From NCBI GenBank assembly GCA_011799875.1, contig JAAAXO010000140.1, forward strand, positions 1-64,000: 64,000 nucleotides of DNA, written 5' to 3'. Made by a program: the position numbers and the translations under genes. This document shows positions 1 through 11,377 of the stretch, one piece after another (position 1 is the first letter of the stretch; every line of letters begins with the position of its first letter). A model generated the notes under the pieces. The model did not search any database. It had not been told where the DNA came from and saw only the letters and a list, made by a program, of their open reading frames with translations. Origin of the DNA: Thinopyrum elongatum. Its lineage: Eukaryota; Streptophyta; Magnoliopsida; Poales; Poaceae.

Positions 1-546
1 TAAGGGCTGTATATATGGAGGAAGAGGAGGGGATTTCGTGGCCCTTGAAGGAGGGGTCCGAAACCAACCCTATCTCTTGTTTCCCCACACATACGGACTC
101 TAAAAACAGCCTATACTCAAGTATTTCGAAATTACATGGGCCTGGACCAATAATAAGGTGACGCAGCACCTATAATAGCCTCTGGACGAAATTTATGAAG
201 TGACATCTTGTATATTTCGTCCAAGGCTTCCTGCACTCATTATGGTGGCTTCAAAGTCCTGAAATCATCACTTGTAACTCCGTTCTTGTTCCCCTTGTGC
301 ATGCCATCATCTCCATGCTTGAACTTGCTCCAAGGTTCCTCTTTCTTGTCCAAGCTAGGCCCTTCATTTGTAAGCAAAACAAATGTATCCAATTTAGGCA
401 GCATCATATTCTCATGAACTTTAGAATCATTACCAAGAAACGAAAGTACCTGATATTTTAATTGGCGTGCGCGAGCTCTAGTAATTGGTCCAGTATGTAT
501 AGAAGCAGGGGCTGTGGGTGTAACAATGGTATTGATGTCCTCATCA
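1..546 (-). repeat. A-family LTR, cut by window start
   Basis: Minus-strand CRM-type LTR. It enters the window in its R region and ends with the inverted LTR start GATGTCCTCATCA at 546. The next bases (547 on) are the interior of another A LTR, so this copy lies inside a related LTR. The flank after it is CTCTG; the partner flank is outside the window, so a target duplication cannot be tested. Confidence 0.93.
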
Positions 547-913
547 CTCTGGACGAAATTTATGAAGTGACATCTTGTATATTTCGTCCAAGGCTTCCTG
601 CACTCATTATGGTGGCTTCAAAGTCCTGAAATCATCACTTGTAACTCCGTTCTTGTTCCCCTTGTGCATGCCATCATCTCCATGCTTGAACTTGCTCCAA
701 GGTTCCTCTTTCTTGTCCAAGCTAGGCCCTTCATTTGTAAGCAAAACAAATGTATCCAATTTAGGCAGCATCATATTCTCATGAACTTTAGAATCATTAC
801 CAAGAAACGAAAGTACCTGATATTTTAATTGGCGTGCGCGAGCTCTAGTAATTGGTCCAGTATGTATAGAAGCAGGGGTGGTGGGTGTAACAATGGTATT
901 GATGTCCTCATCA
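547..913 (-). repeat. A-family LTR, U3 part (3' LTR of E1)
   Basis: The U3 half of an A LTR, interrupted by the LTR ending at 546. It ends at 913 with GATGTCCTCATCA and is followed directly by the inverted polypurine tract TCCTCCCCTTCTT, so it is the 3' LTR of E1. Its first 300 or so U3 bases carry the C-terminal tail of the Gag-Pol frame, stop codon included. Confidence 0.93.
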
Positions 914-3900
914 TCCTCCCCTTCTTGAAATGAAGTCGTCCTCGACGGAAGCTCATCTTCCTCACCCAAATAAGGCTTCAGATCAGCAATGTTAAAAGTG
1001 GGACTAACCCCAAAATCTGCAGGCAGCTCAAGTTTATATGCATTATCATTTATTTTCTCTAACACCTTAAAAGAACCATCAGCACGTGGCATTAGCTTTG
1101 ATTTGCGCAAATCAGGAAATCTATCCTTACGCAAATGTAACCAAACAAGATCTCCAGGTGCAAACACAACATGTTTTCTGCCCTTATCTCCAGCAAGTTT
1201 ATATTTAGCATTCATACGCTCAATGTTCTCCTTAGTTAACTCATGCATTTTTAAGATCAATTCAGCACGTTGTTTAGCATCAAAATTAACCTTCTCCGAA
1301 GATGGAAGAGGCAACAAATCAATTGGTGCACGAGGAAGGAAACCATACACAATTTCAAAAGGACACATCTTAGTAGTAGAATGCAATGAACGATTATAAG
1401 CAAATTCAATATGAGGCAAGCATTCTTCCCATATTTTCTTGTTATTCTTCAAAACAGCCCTAAGCATAGTAGACAATGTTCTATTGACTACTTCAGTTTG
1501 TCCATCAGTTTGGGGGTAACATGTAGTACTAAAAAGCAGTTTAGTCCCCAACTTAGCCCATAAACATCTCCAAAAGTGGCTAAGAAATTTAGTATCACGA
1601 TCTGAAACAATAGTATTTGGCACACCATGCAAGCGTATAATTTCACGAAAGAACAAATCAGCAACATTAACAGCATCATCGCTTTTATGACATGGTATAA
1701 AGTGTGCCATTTTCGAGAACCTATCCACGACAACAAATATGCTATCCCTCCCCTTCTTTGTTCGAGGTAAACCTAAAACAAAGTCCATAGATATATCCTC
1801 CCAAGGAACACTAGGTACAGGCAAAGGCATATATAAACCATGAGGATTGAGTCGTGACTTAGCTTTTTGACATGTAGTGCGGCGAGCAACAAAACGCTCA
1901 ACATCCCGTCTCATCTTTGGCCAAAACAAATGTGTAGCAAGTATATCCTCTGTCTTCTTCACGCCAAAGTGTCCCATTAATCCTCCTCCATGCGCCTCCT
2001 GCAACAACAAAAGACGAACAGAGCTAGCTGGAATGCATAGCTTGTTAGCACGAAACACAAATCCATCGTTAACGACGAACTTGTTCCATGTTCTCCCTTC
2101 CTTACAATTCTGCAATACATCTTTAAATTCAGCATCATGCACATATTGAACTTTGATGGTCTCCAAACCAAATATTTTAAAGTCAAGTTGTGAAAGCATA
2201 GTATAACGACGAGACAATGCATCAGCAATAACATTTTCTTTACCCTTCTTGTGTTTAATGACATAAGGGAAAGTCTCAATAAATTCAACCCATTTAGCAT
2301 GTCTACGGTTCAGTTTTGCTTGACTTTTAATGTGTTTCAAAGATTCATGATCAGAATGTATAACAAATTCTTTGGGCCATAAATAATGTTGCCATGTTTC
2401 TAAGGTCCGAACAAGAGCATATAATTCTTTATCATAAGTAGAATAGTTCAGACTAGGCCCACTCAATTTTTCAGAAAAGTATGCAACAGGTTTGCCATCT
2501 TGTAATAAAACACCTCCTAATCCAATTCCACTAGCATCACATTCAAGCTCAAAAGTCTTATTAAAATCAGGAAGTTGGAGTAAAGGAGCATGTGTCAACT
2601 TATCTTTCAATACCGTGAAGGCTTCTTCCTGTGAGGTACCCCAAACAAAGGCACATCCTTCTTTGTAAGCTCATTGAGAGGTGCAGCAATGGTACTGAAA
2701 TCTCTCACAAAACGCCTATAGAAACCAGCGAGGCCAAGGAAACTCCTCACTTGTGTGACCGTTTTGGGCTGTGGCCAACTCTCAATAGCTTCAATCTTGG
2801 CTTTATCAACTTCAATTCCCTGTGGAGTAACAACATAGCCAAGAAAAGATACTCGGTCGGTGCAAAAGGTGCACTTCCCAAGGTTACCAAACAAACGTGC
2901 ATCACGTAGAGCAATAAAAACAACACGTAAATGTTCCAAATGTTCCTCCAAAGATCTGCTATAAATCAATATATCATCAAAGTAAACTACCACAAATCGT
3001 CCAATGAAAGCACGTAAAACTTCGTTCATTAATCTCATGAAAGTACTAGGTGCATTAGTTAACCCAAAAGGATGACTAACCACTCATATAAACCGAACTT
3101 AGTTTTAAATGCTGTTTTCCATTCATCTCCCAATTTCATACGAATTTGATGGTATCCACTACGCAAATCAACTTTGGAGAATATTGTAGAGCCACTCAAT
3201 TCATCAAGCATATCATCTAGCCTAGGAATAGGATGACGATAACGAATAGTAATATTATTAATGCCTCTACAATCAACACACATACGCGATGTACCATCCT
3301 TTTTCGGCACTAGAATAATAGGAACAGCACAAGGACTAAGGGATTCGCGTATATAACCTTTGTCGAGCAACTCCTGTACTTGACGCATAATCTCCTTCGT
3401 CTCCTCTGGATTGGTACGGTATGGCGCACGGTTTGGCAACGAAGCACCGGGAATTAAGTCAATCTGATGCTCAATCCCGCGAATAGGTGGTAATCCCAGG
3501 TGGCACGTCTTGTGGAAAGACGTCAGCGAACTCCTGCAAAATGTTAGTGACCGCAGGAGGCAAAGAGGAAGCAACGTCCTCGAATGAAAATAACGCCTCT
3601 TTGCACACAAAAGTATAGCAAACAGAATTGCTGAAATCTAGATCATCAATATCAGATTTGGTGGCAAGTAAGCATGCACTTTTCAATTTAATTTCAGAAG
3701 CAACACTAGATGGTTTATTATTAGGCTTCATTTGTTGCTCAAATTCTTTTGCCACAATCTGATTTTCACTCTTATTTTTCTCCTGGTTTGCTTTACTAGC
3801 TCTATTAATATCATCTTTCAAAATAGAATCAGGAGTCATAGGAAGCAAAGTAATATGTTTATCCTTATGAACAAGAGTATACTGATTGTTTCTACCATGG

Positions 3901-4534
3901 TGTACAGAATTTTTATCAAATTGCCATGGTCTACCAAGTAATAATGAACATGCTTGCATGGGTACCACATCACAATCAACATAATCAGCATATGTAGAGA
4001 TACTAAAATGCACACGAACAGTACGTGTTACCTTAACCTTGCCACTGTTGTTGAACCATTGGATATAGTAAGGATGTGGATGTGGTCTTGTGGTGAGAGA
4101 TAGCTTCTCCACCATCTCCATGCTAGCCAAGTTGTTGCAGCTCCCTCCATCTATGATGACGCGAACAGAACGTTCCTTCACAACTCCCTTTGTATGGAAC
4201 AAATGATGCCTCTGATTTTGCTCAGTTTGTGTGACCTGCACACTCAAAACACGTTGAGCAACTAAACATTCATACCTGTCAGCGTCTTCAGGAGCCATGT
4301 ATTGCGTCTCATGATCAGAATCATCTCCACCGTGTTCTTCACTTGTAATAAGAGCCAAAGTCTCCTCATCATAATCACTAGCGGACTCATACCCACCATC
4401 CTCAGTAGCAATCATAACACGCGGAGATTGGCATTCTCTCGCATAATGACCTCTTCCCTTACAACGACGACAAATAATATCATGTGTGTGCCCTGTTGAT
4501 GCCATAGATGAAGAAGAGCTCTGGGCAGGCCCAG
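914..4534 (-). pseudogene. pol: E1: CRM gag-pol, CCHC knuckle to polypurine tract, frameshifted
   Basis: Minus-strand Ty3/gypsy polyprotein running from just upstream of the CCHC zinc knuckle ([14 protein letters not shown], near 4437-4478) through protease ([12 protein letters not shown]), RT (YFDDIL), RNase H (ECDASGIG), integrase (HHCC zinc finger and DDE core) to the polypurine tract. The frame is broken at three places by single-base changes seen against intact copies: a lost A near 2645, a lost C near 3070 and an extra A near 3498. Each segment between is open, so the lesions look recent. The Gag N-terminus and 5'UTR are missing because the A LTR at 4535 cuts in after CCCAG. The frame continues into the adjoining LTR. 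No functional protein is expected. Confidence 0.93.
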
Positions 4535-5368
4535 TGATAGAGGCGAGGGTGTCCCGATCTTTCGATGAGATGATATCTATCGTTTTTGGTGGAGTAGACT
4601 TTGACGATCCGACTACGAACGTGCGAGGACGTCGCGCCTTAGCAATCGCTAAACCAACTCCGAGAGGTTATTGACCACGCCGGAGCACAATCAACCTGAC
4701 CCCGAGGGTCTATCTCCTGCAAGCAAACGAAGAACAAGCAAGAAACTAAGATTTGCAATCTGGATATTGCGAATATAAGATGAAAGCTTTATTGATCGAG
4801 GTGGGGTTCTGTGACGTCTTGGTCTGGTCGTTGAACACAAACGAAGTACGCGAAGTTGCAGCTATGGCGAACTTTTAATCTAAACAAAACCCAAAGTCTA
4901 AACGGTGCCCTAAGGGCTGTATATATGGAGGAAGAGGAGGGGATTTCGTGGCCCTTGAAGGAGGGGTCCGAAACCAACCCTATCTCTTGTTTCCCCACAC
5001 ATACGGACTCTAAAAGCAGCCTATACTCAAGTATTTCGAAATTACATGGGCCTGGCCCAATAATAAGGTGACGCAGCACCTATAATAGCCTCTGGACGAA
5101 ATTTATGAAGTGACATCTTGTATATTTCGTCCAAGGCTTCCTGCACTCATTATGGTGGCTTCAAAGTCCTGAAATCATCACTTGTAACTCCGTTCTTGTT
5201 CCCCTTGTGCATGCCATCATCTCCATGCTTGAACTTGCTCCAAGGTTCCTCTTTCTTGTCCAAGCTAGGCCCTGATATTTTAATTGGCGTGCGCGAGCTC
5301 TAGTAATTGGTCCAGTATGTATAGAAGCAGGGGCTGTGGGTGTAACAATGGTATTGATGTCCTCATCA
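4535..5368 (-). repeat. A-family LTR with 88-bp deletion (3' LTR of E2)
   Basis: Both ends are intact (TGATAGAGG at 4535, CATCA at 5368) and the polypurine tract of E2 follows. At 834 bp it is 88 bp short; the loss lies near 5272 and removes part of the LTR-encoded Gag-Pol tail. Left flank is CCCAG inside E1 gag. It shares variants (CCCCGAGGG, GATATCTATCG) with the LTRs at 40871 and 43534. Confidence 0.93.
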
Positions 5369-6938
5369 TCCTCCCCTTCTTGAAATGAAGTCGTCCTCGA
5401 CGGAAGCTCATCTTCCTCACCCAAATAAGGCTTCAGATCTGCAATGTTAAAAGTGGGACTAACCCCAAAATCTGCAGGCAGCTCAAGTTTATATGCATTA
5501 TCATTTATTTTCTCTAACACCTTAAAAGGACCATCAGCACGTGGCAATAGCTTTGATTTGCGCAAATCAGGAAATCTATCCTTACGCAAATGTAACCAAA
5601 CAAGATCTCCAGGTGCAAACACAACATGTTTTCTACCCTTATCTCCAGCAAGTTTATATTTAGCATTCATACGCTCAATGTTCTCCTTAGTTAACTCATG
5701 CATTTTTAAGATCAATTCAGCACGTTGTTTAGCATCAAAATTAACCTTCTCCGAAGATGGAAGAGGCAACAAATCAATTGGTGCACGAGGAAGGAAACCA
5801 TACACAATTTCAAAAGGACACATCTTAGTAGTAGAATGCAATGAACGATTATAAGCAAATTCAATATGAGGCAAGTATTCTTCCCACATTTTCTTGTTAT
5901 TCTTCAAAACAGCCCTAAGCATAGTAGACAATGTTCTATTGACTACTTCAGTTTGTCCATCAGTTTGTGGGTGACATGTAGTACTAAAAAGCAGTTTAGT
6001 CCCCAACTTAGCCCATAAACATCTCCAAAAGTGGCTAAGAAATTTAGTATCACGATCTGAAACAATAGTATTTGGCACACCATGCAAGCGTATAATTTCA
6101 CGAAAGAACAAATCAGCAACATTAACAGCATCATCGCTTTTATGACATGGTATAAAGTGTGCCATTTTCGAGAACCTATCCACGACAACAAATATGCTAT
6201 CCCTCCCCTTCTTTGTTCGAGGTAAACCTAAAACAAAGTCCATAGATATATCCTCCCAAGGAACACTAGGTACAGGCAAAGGCATATATAAACATGAGGA
6301 TTGAGTCGTGACTTAGCTTTTTGACATGTAGTGCAGCGAGCAACAAAACGCTCAACATCCCGTCTCATCTTTGGCCAAAAGAAATGTGTAGCAAGTATAT
6401 CCTCCGTCTTCTTCACGCCAAAGTGTCCCATTAATCCTCCTCCATGCGCCTCCTGCAACAACAAAAGACGAACGGAGCTAGCTGGAATGCATAGCTTGTT
6501 AGCACAAAACACAAATCCATCGTTAACGACGAACTTGTTCCATGTTCTCCCTTCCTTACAATTCTGCAATACATCTTTAAATTCAGCATCATGCACATAT
6601 TGATCTTTGATGGTCTCCAAACCAAATATTTTAAAGTCAAGTTGTGAAAGCATAGTATAACGACGAGACAATGCATCAGCAATAACATTTTCTTTACCCT
6701 TCTTGTGTTTAATGACATAAGGGAAAGTCTCAATAAATTCAACCCATTTAGCATGTCTACGGTTCAGTTTTGCTTGACTTTTAATGTGTTTCAAAGATTC
6801 ATGATCAGAATGTATAACAAATTCTTTGGGCCATAAATAATGTTGCCATGTTTCTAAGGTCCGAACAAGAGCATATAATTCTTTATCATAAGTAGAATAG
6901 TTCAGACTAGGCCCACTCAATTTTTCAGAAAAGTATGC
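5369..6938 (-). pseudogene. pol: E2: integrase and RNase H part of pol, internally deleted
   Basis: Minus-strand pol from the polypurine tract back through the integrase C-terminal domain, DDE core, HHCC finger and part of RNase H (to ...[10 protein letters not shown]). A single C is lost near 6294 (ATAAACATGAGG against ATAAACCATGAGG elsewhere), so HHCC/RNase H and DDE/C-terminal parts are in different frames. At about 6939 the pol sequence stops inside RNase H and joins the 5'UTR. Against G1 this removes about 3.9 kb: all of RT, protease and Gag. E2 could move only with proteins supplied by another element. Confidence 0.92.
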
Positions 6939-7431
6939 AAAGTAAATACTGGACTCGGACTAGGACTGGTGGCAGAGATGAATCTGGTGGAACTCGGACT
7001 GGTGATGGTATATGACGGTAGTATATGTGGGCTCGGATTGGTGGTGGTATATGGACTCGGATCGGTGGTGGTATATGGACTCGGATCGGTGGTGGTATAT
7101 GGACTCAGAGAAATAGCAGATAAGCTGTGGTGGTATATGGTAGGGGCGATGATGATGGTGCGGCGGCGGCGTGACAACTTGTGAACAGAACTCGAAACTC
7201 TAAAGAACTAGACGCTAAGACCAGCAACTTGACACGACGATGCAACCGCAAATTCAACAAAGCAAAAACCCTAAAAAGATTATGCAAAGGCTCAGATTGG
7301 TTCGGATATGATGAACTAACCCTAAATTTTTTTTTTGGCTTTTTCCTGGACTGTAGGTATGAAGAACAGACTCGATCTAAACTACGAAAAACTGTAAATC
7401 TCACCGAGCAACCTGGGAATCTGATACCACT
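6939..7431 (-). other. E2 5'UTR remnant and primer-binding site
   Basis: Untranslated leader of an A element read on the minus strand. It holds about three copies of a 24-bp repeat (about 7030-7106) and the inverted primer-binding site TCTGATACCA at 7420-7429, two bases from the 5' LTR. No coding sequence is supported. Confidence 0.88.
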
Positions 7432-8351
7432 TGATAGAGGCGAGGGTGTCCCGATCTTTCGATGCGATGATAGCTATCGTTTTTGGTGGAGTAGACTTTG
7501 ACGATCCGACTACGAACGTGCGAGGACGTCGCGCCTTAGCAATCGCTAAACCAACTCCGAGAGGTTATTGACCACGCCGGAGCACAATCAACCTGACCAC
7601 GAGGGTCTATCTCCTGCAAGCAAACGAAGAACAAGCAAGAAACTAAGATTTGCAATCTGGATATTGCGAATATAAGATGAAAGCTTTATTGATCAAGGTG
7701 GGGTTCTGTGACGTCTTGGTCTGGTCGTTGAACACAAACGAAGTACGCGAAGTTGCAGCTATGGCGAACTTTAATCTAAACAAAACCCAAAGTCTAAACG
7801 GTGCCCTAAGGGCTGTATATATGGAGGAAGAGGAGGGGATTTCGTGGCCCTTGAAGGAGGGGTCCGAAACCAACCCTATCTCTTGTTTCCCCACACATAC
7901 GGACTCTAAAAACAGCCTATACTCAAGTATTTCGAAATTACATGGGCCTGGCCCAATAATAAGGTGACGCAGCACCTATAATAGCCTCTGGACGAAATTT
8001 ATGAAGTGACATCTTGTATATTTCGTCCAAGGCTTCCTGCACTCATTATGGTGGCTTCAAAGTCCTGAAATCATCACTTGTAACTCCGTTCTTGTTCCCT
8101 TGTGCATGCCATCATCTCCATGCTTGAACTTGCTCCAAGGTTCCTCTTTCTTGTCCAAGCTAGGCCCTTCATTTGTAAGCAAAACAAATGTATCCAATTT
8201 AGGCAGCATCATATTCTCATGAACTTTAGAATCATTACCAAGAAACGAAAGTACCTGATATTTTAATTGACGTGCGCGAGCTCTAGTAATTGGTCCAGTA
8301 TGTATAGAAGCAGGGGCTGTGGGTGTAACAATGGTATTGATGTCCTCATCA
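7432..8351 (-). repeat. A-family LTR (5' LTR of E2)
   Basis: Near full-length LTR (920 bp) with both ends intact; the left end is next to the primer-binding site. Right flank is ATGTA, inside another A leader, and does not match the CCCAG flank of E2's other LTR. The two ends of E2 therefore do not come from one simple insertion. Confidence 0.93.
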
Positions 8352-9243
8352 ATGTAGATGTATGTGGAGCTGGGAAGGCTTATGATATGGTAGCAAAAAG
8401 GGTCAGCAATAATCAATTCAGAGATGCAATGTTGAATAAACTCTCAACGACGGTACTGTGCTGGTCCTAGGCTAGACCGTGCTAGAGACGCGAGCCTAGA
8501 ACACTAACAAAAATCACGGCGCTGCACGTAAACAAGGGAGGAGCACACTCTGAATTTTTTTTCTTTTTTTTTTTGCACTTTTTTTTTCCTCTTTTTTTTT
8601 TTTGCTCCGCAACAATTTTTTTTCGAAAAAGTCTACAAATGGTCTAAAAACTGCCTAGCCAGAATTTTCCAGACTTAGTTTTTTTTTTTTGAAACTGGAA
8701 CTATTTTTCTTCTGCGGGTAGCACGAAAATTGGCGAATCCGACTTGTTCACGACTCGTAGTATCGCGTGATCTGGAACTCTAAAATAAAGGAATAAATAC
8801 TGGACTCGGACTAGGACTGGTGGCAGAGATGAATCTGGTGGAACTCGGACTGGTGGTGGTATATGGACTCGGATCGGTGGTGGTATATGGACTCGGATCG
8901 GTGGTGGTATATGCACTCAGAGAAATAGCAGATAAGCTGTGGTGGTATATGGTAGGGGCGATGATGATGGTGCGGCGGCGGCGTGACAACTTGTGAACAG
9001 AACTCGAAACTCTAAAGAACTAGACGCTAAGACCAGCAACTTGACACGACGATGCAACCGCAAATTCAACAAAGCAAAAACCCTAAAAAGATTATGCAAA
9101 GGCTCAGATTGGTTCGGATATGATGAACTAACCCTAAATTTTTTTTTTGGCTTTTTCTTGGACTGTAGGTATGAAGAACAGACTCGATCTAAACTACGAA
9201 AAACTGTAAATCTCACCGAGCAACCTGGGAATCTGATACCACT
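8352..9243 (-). other. E3: isolated A-element 5'UTR and primer-binding site
   Basis: Leader only, no gag: it begins about 190 bp inside the leader and runs to the primer-binding site next to the LTR at 9244. It holds long T-rich runs (8555-8620) and a shortened 24-bp repeat block (about 8845-8917). No protein-coding feature is seen. Confidence 0.88.
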
Positions 9244-10165
9244 TGATAGAGGCGAGGGTGTCCCGATCTTTCGATGAGATGATAGTTATCGTTTTTGGTG
9301 GAGTAGACTTTGACGATCCGACTACGAACGTGCGAGGACGTCGCGCCTTAGCAATCGCTAAACCAACTCCGAGAGGTTATTGACCACGCCGGAGCACAAT
9401 CAACCTGACCACGAGGGTCTATCTCCTGCAAGCAAACGAAGAACAAGCAAGAAACTAAGATTTGCAATCTGGATATTGCGAATATAAGATGAAAGCTTTA
9501 TTGATCAAGGTGGGGTTCTGTGACGTCTTGGTCTGGTCGTTGAACACAAACGAAGTACGCGAAGTTGCAGCTATGGCGAACTTTTAATCTAAACAAAACC
9601 CAAAGTCTAAACGGTGCCCTAAGGGCTGTATATATGGAGGAAGAGGGGGGGATTTCGTGGCCCTTGAAGGAGGGGTCCGAAACCAACCCTATCTCTTGTT
9701 TCCCCACACATACAGACTCTAAAAATAGCCTATACTCTAGTATTTCGAAATTACATGGGCCTGGCCCAATAATAAGGTGACGCAGCACCTATAATAGCCT
9801 CTAGACGAAATTTATGAAGTGGCATCTTGTATATTTCGTCCAAGGCTTCCTGCACTCCTTATGGTGGCTTCAAAGTCCTGAAATCATCACTTGTAACTCC
9901 GTTCTTGTTCCCCTTGCGCATGCCATCATCTCCATGCTTGAACTTGCTCCAAGGTTCCTCTTTCTTGTCCAAGCTAGGCCCTTCATTTGTAAGCAAAACA
10001 AATGTATCCAATTTAGGCAGCATCATATTCTCATGAACTTTAGAATCATTACCAAGAAACGAAAGTACCTGATAATTTAATTGGCGTGCGCGAGCTCTAG
10101 TAATTGGTCCAGTATGTATAGAAGCAGGGGCTGTGGGTGTAACAATGGTATTGATGTCCTCATCA
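9244..10165 (-). repeat. A-family LTR (5' LTR of E3)
   Basis: Complete 922-bp LTR next to the E3 primer-binding site. It belongs to a subgroup with TTGCGCATGCC and GTGGCATCTTG variants, also seen at 26197 and 30814. Right flank CCTCG belongs to the older unrelated repeat. Confidence 0.95.
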
Positions 10166-10395
10166 CCTCGCAAGGTTTCTCTCTCAAAGGCTTCTAAGGT
10201 GGGTTGCTCTCAAACAACAAAAGCCGTGCACTAACTCTGAGCGGCCACCAATTTGTGGTGTAGGGGGTGGGCTATTTATAGCCAGGAGGCAACCCGACCT
10301 GATATGTCCGAAATGACCCTAGGTCACTAAGGAACCGACACGTGCCCAATGGTCTGATTTCAAACACACACGGCAGCTTGACTTGGGCTACAAGC
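10166..10395 (-). other. Fragment of an older unrelated repeat (left part)
   Basis: Not CRM sequence. On the minus strand it holds a plant-type TATA element (GGCTATAAATAGCCC, about 10270-10284). That layout resembles the promoter and R-U5 end of another LTR retrotransposon, but I cannot name a family. The target duplication CAAGC at 10391-10395 recurs at 17971-17975, so 17976-18167 is its continuation across the B composite. Confidence 0.55.
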
Positions 10396-11377
10396 TGATG
10401 AGGACATGACTACCTTGGATACAACCAAAAATATTGCATACATGTATATTTGTGAGGTGATTTCTAATGCAAACTATGCAATAATTTATTTATGTCATCC
10501 AAGACAAAAATACTTCACAAACTTTTGTGTCATGTCTAATTGCAGGTGTATGGGACATTTGTACAATACACATATGAAGATAAGGGGAAAAGAGATGTTT
10601 AGGTGCTGTTCAAAAAGTCCTCTCACGTCACTTTTGGGCCAAGAGAAGATAGAGTCCAAGTCTCTCACGTTCTGGATTCAGATTCGGACTGCACAGACAT
10701 ACCTGACTCAAAACGCCAAGAACTTTTTCATACGGACTCCGAATTGGGTGATTCTTTTTTTGTTGGAAAGTAGATTTCGTGCTCTTTCCAACCCAATTGG
10801 ATTCATCTTAAAATTCGTCCGGAGCGTTGAGTTATCAATGAAACAATCTGACGCTGCAGCAGAATCCGAGTCAAACTACAAGTCCAAAGGTGTTGCATCA
10901 CCTCCACTTGGGCCCATGAGCCTTGTACGACCTAGGGTTAGTTTTAGGCTGCCTTGGGACGTCCTCCCACCTCCTTGGCCACCACCCCTTGCTCCTATAT
11001 AAGTAGATCCATCTAGTAGCTTTTTCCTTGGGATTTGTTTAGTTAAAAGTTAGCCATTGCAACTTCGTGTACTTCGTTTGTGTCCAACGACCAGACCAAG
11101 ACCGCTTTCGGATCCCCACCTCTATCAATACTTCATCTATATTCGCAATATTCAGATTGCATTATCATATTCTTGCTTGTTCTTCGATTGCGTGCAGGAA
11201 TAGACCTTCGTGGTCAGGCTGATCGTGCTTTCAGTATCGTCTGTAACCTCGGGAGATTGGTTTAGCGATTGCTAAGACGCAACGTCGTGCACGTTTGTAG
11301 TCGGATCGTCAAAGTCGACTCCACCAAATCGATAGCTATCATCTCATCGAAAGATCGGGACACCCCCTCCTCTATCA
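10396..11377 (+). repeat. B-family LTR, 982 bp (5' LTR of F1)
   Basis: Starts TGATGAGGACATGACTACC and ends CTCTATCA; TGGTATCAG follows at 11380. U3 is unrelated to the A LTR except for its first bases, whereas R-U5 from about 11030 is clearly related. A 202-codon frame runs from the LTR start to a TAA at 11000-11002 inside the TATA element. Confidence 0.93.
10996..11003 (+). promoter_or_regulatory. TATA element of the B LTR
   Basis: TATATAAG about 30 bases upstream of the point where A and B LTRs become similar, which is a sensible U3/R border. The same octamer sits at this position in every complete B LTR in the window. Confidence 0.65.

Noticed and set aside
208..417. Repeated 69-codon frame on the strand opposite the LTR tail, seen in most A LTRs
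   Set aside because: It is the antisense shadow of the Gag-Pol tail in the LTR. Its repetition only reflects LTR copy number.
4789..5079. Repeated 96- and 71-codon frames across R-U5 of A LTRs
   Set aside because: They overlap each other on opposite strands in untranslated LTR sequence and have no recognisable domain.
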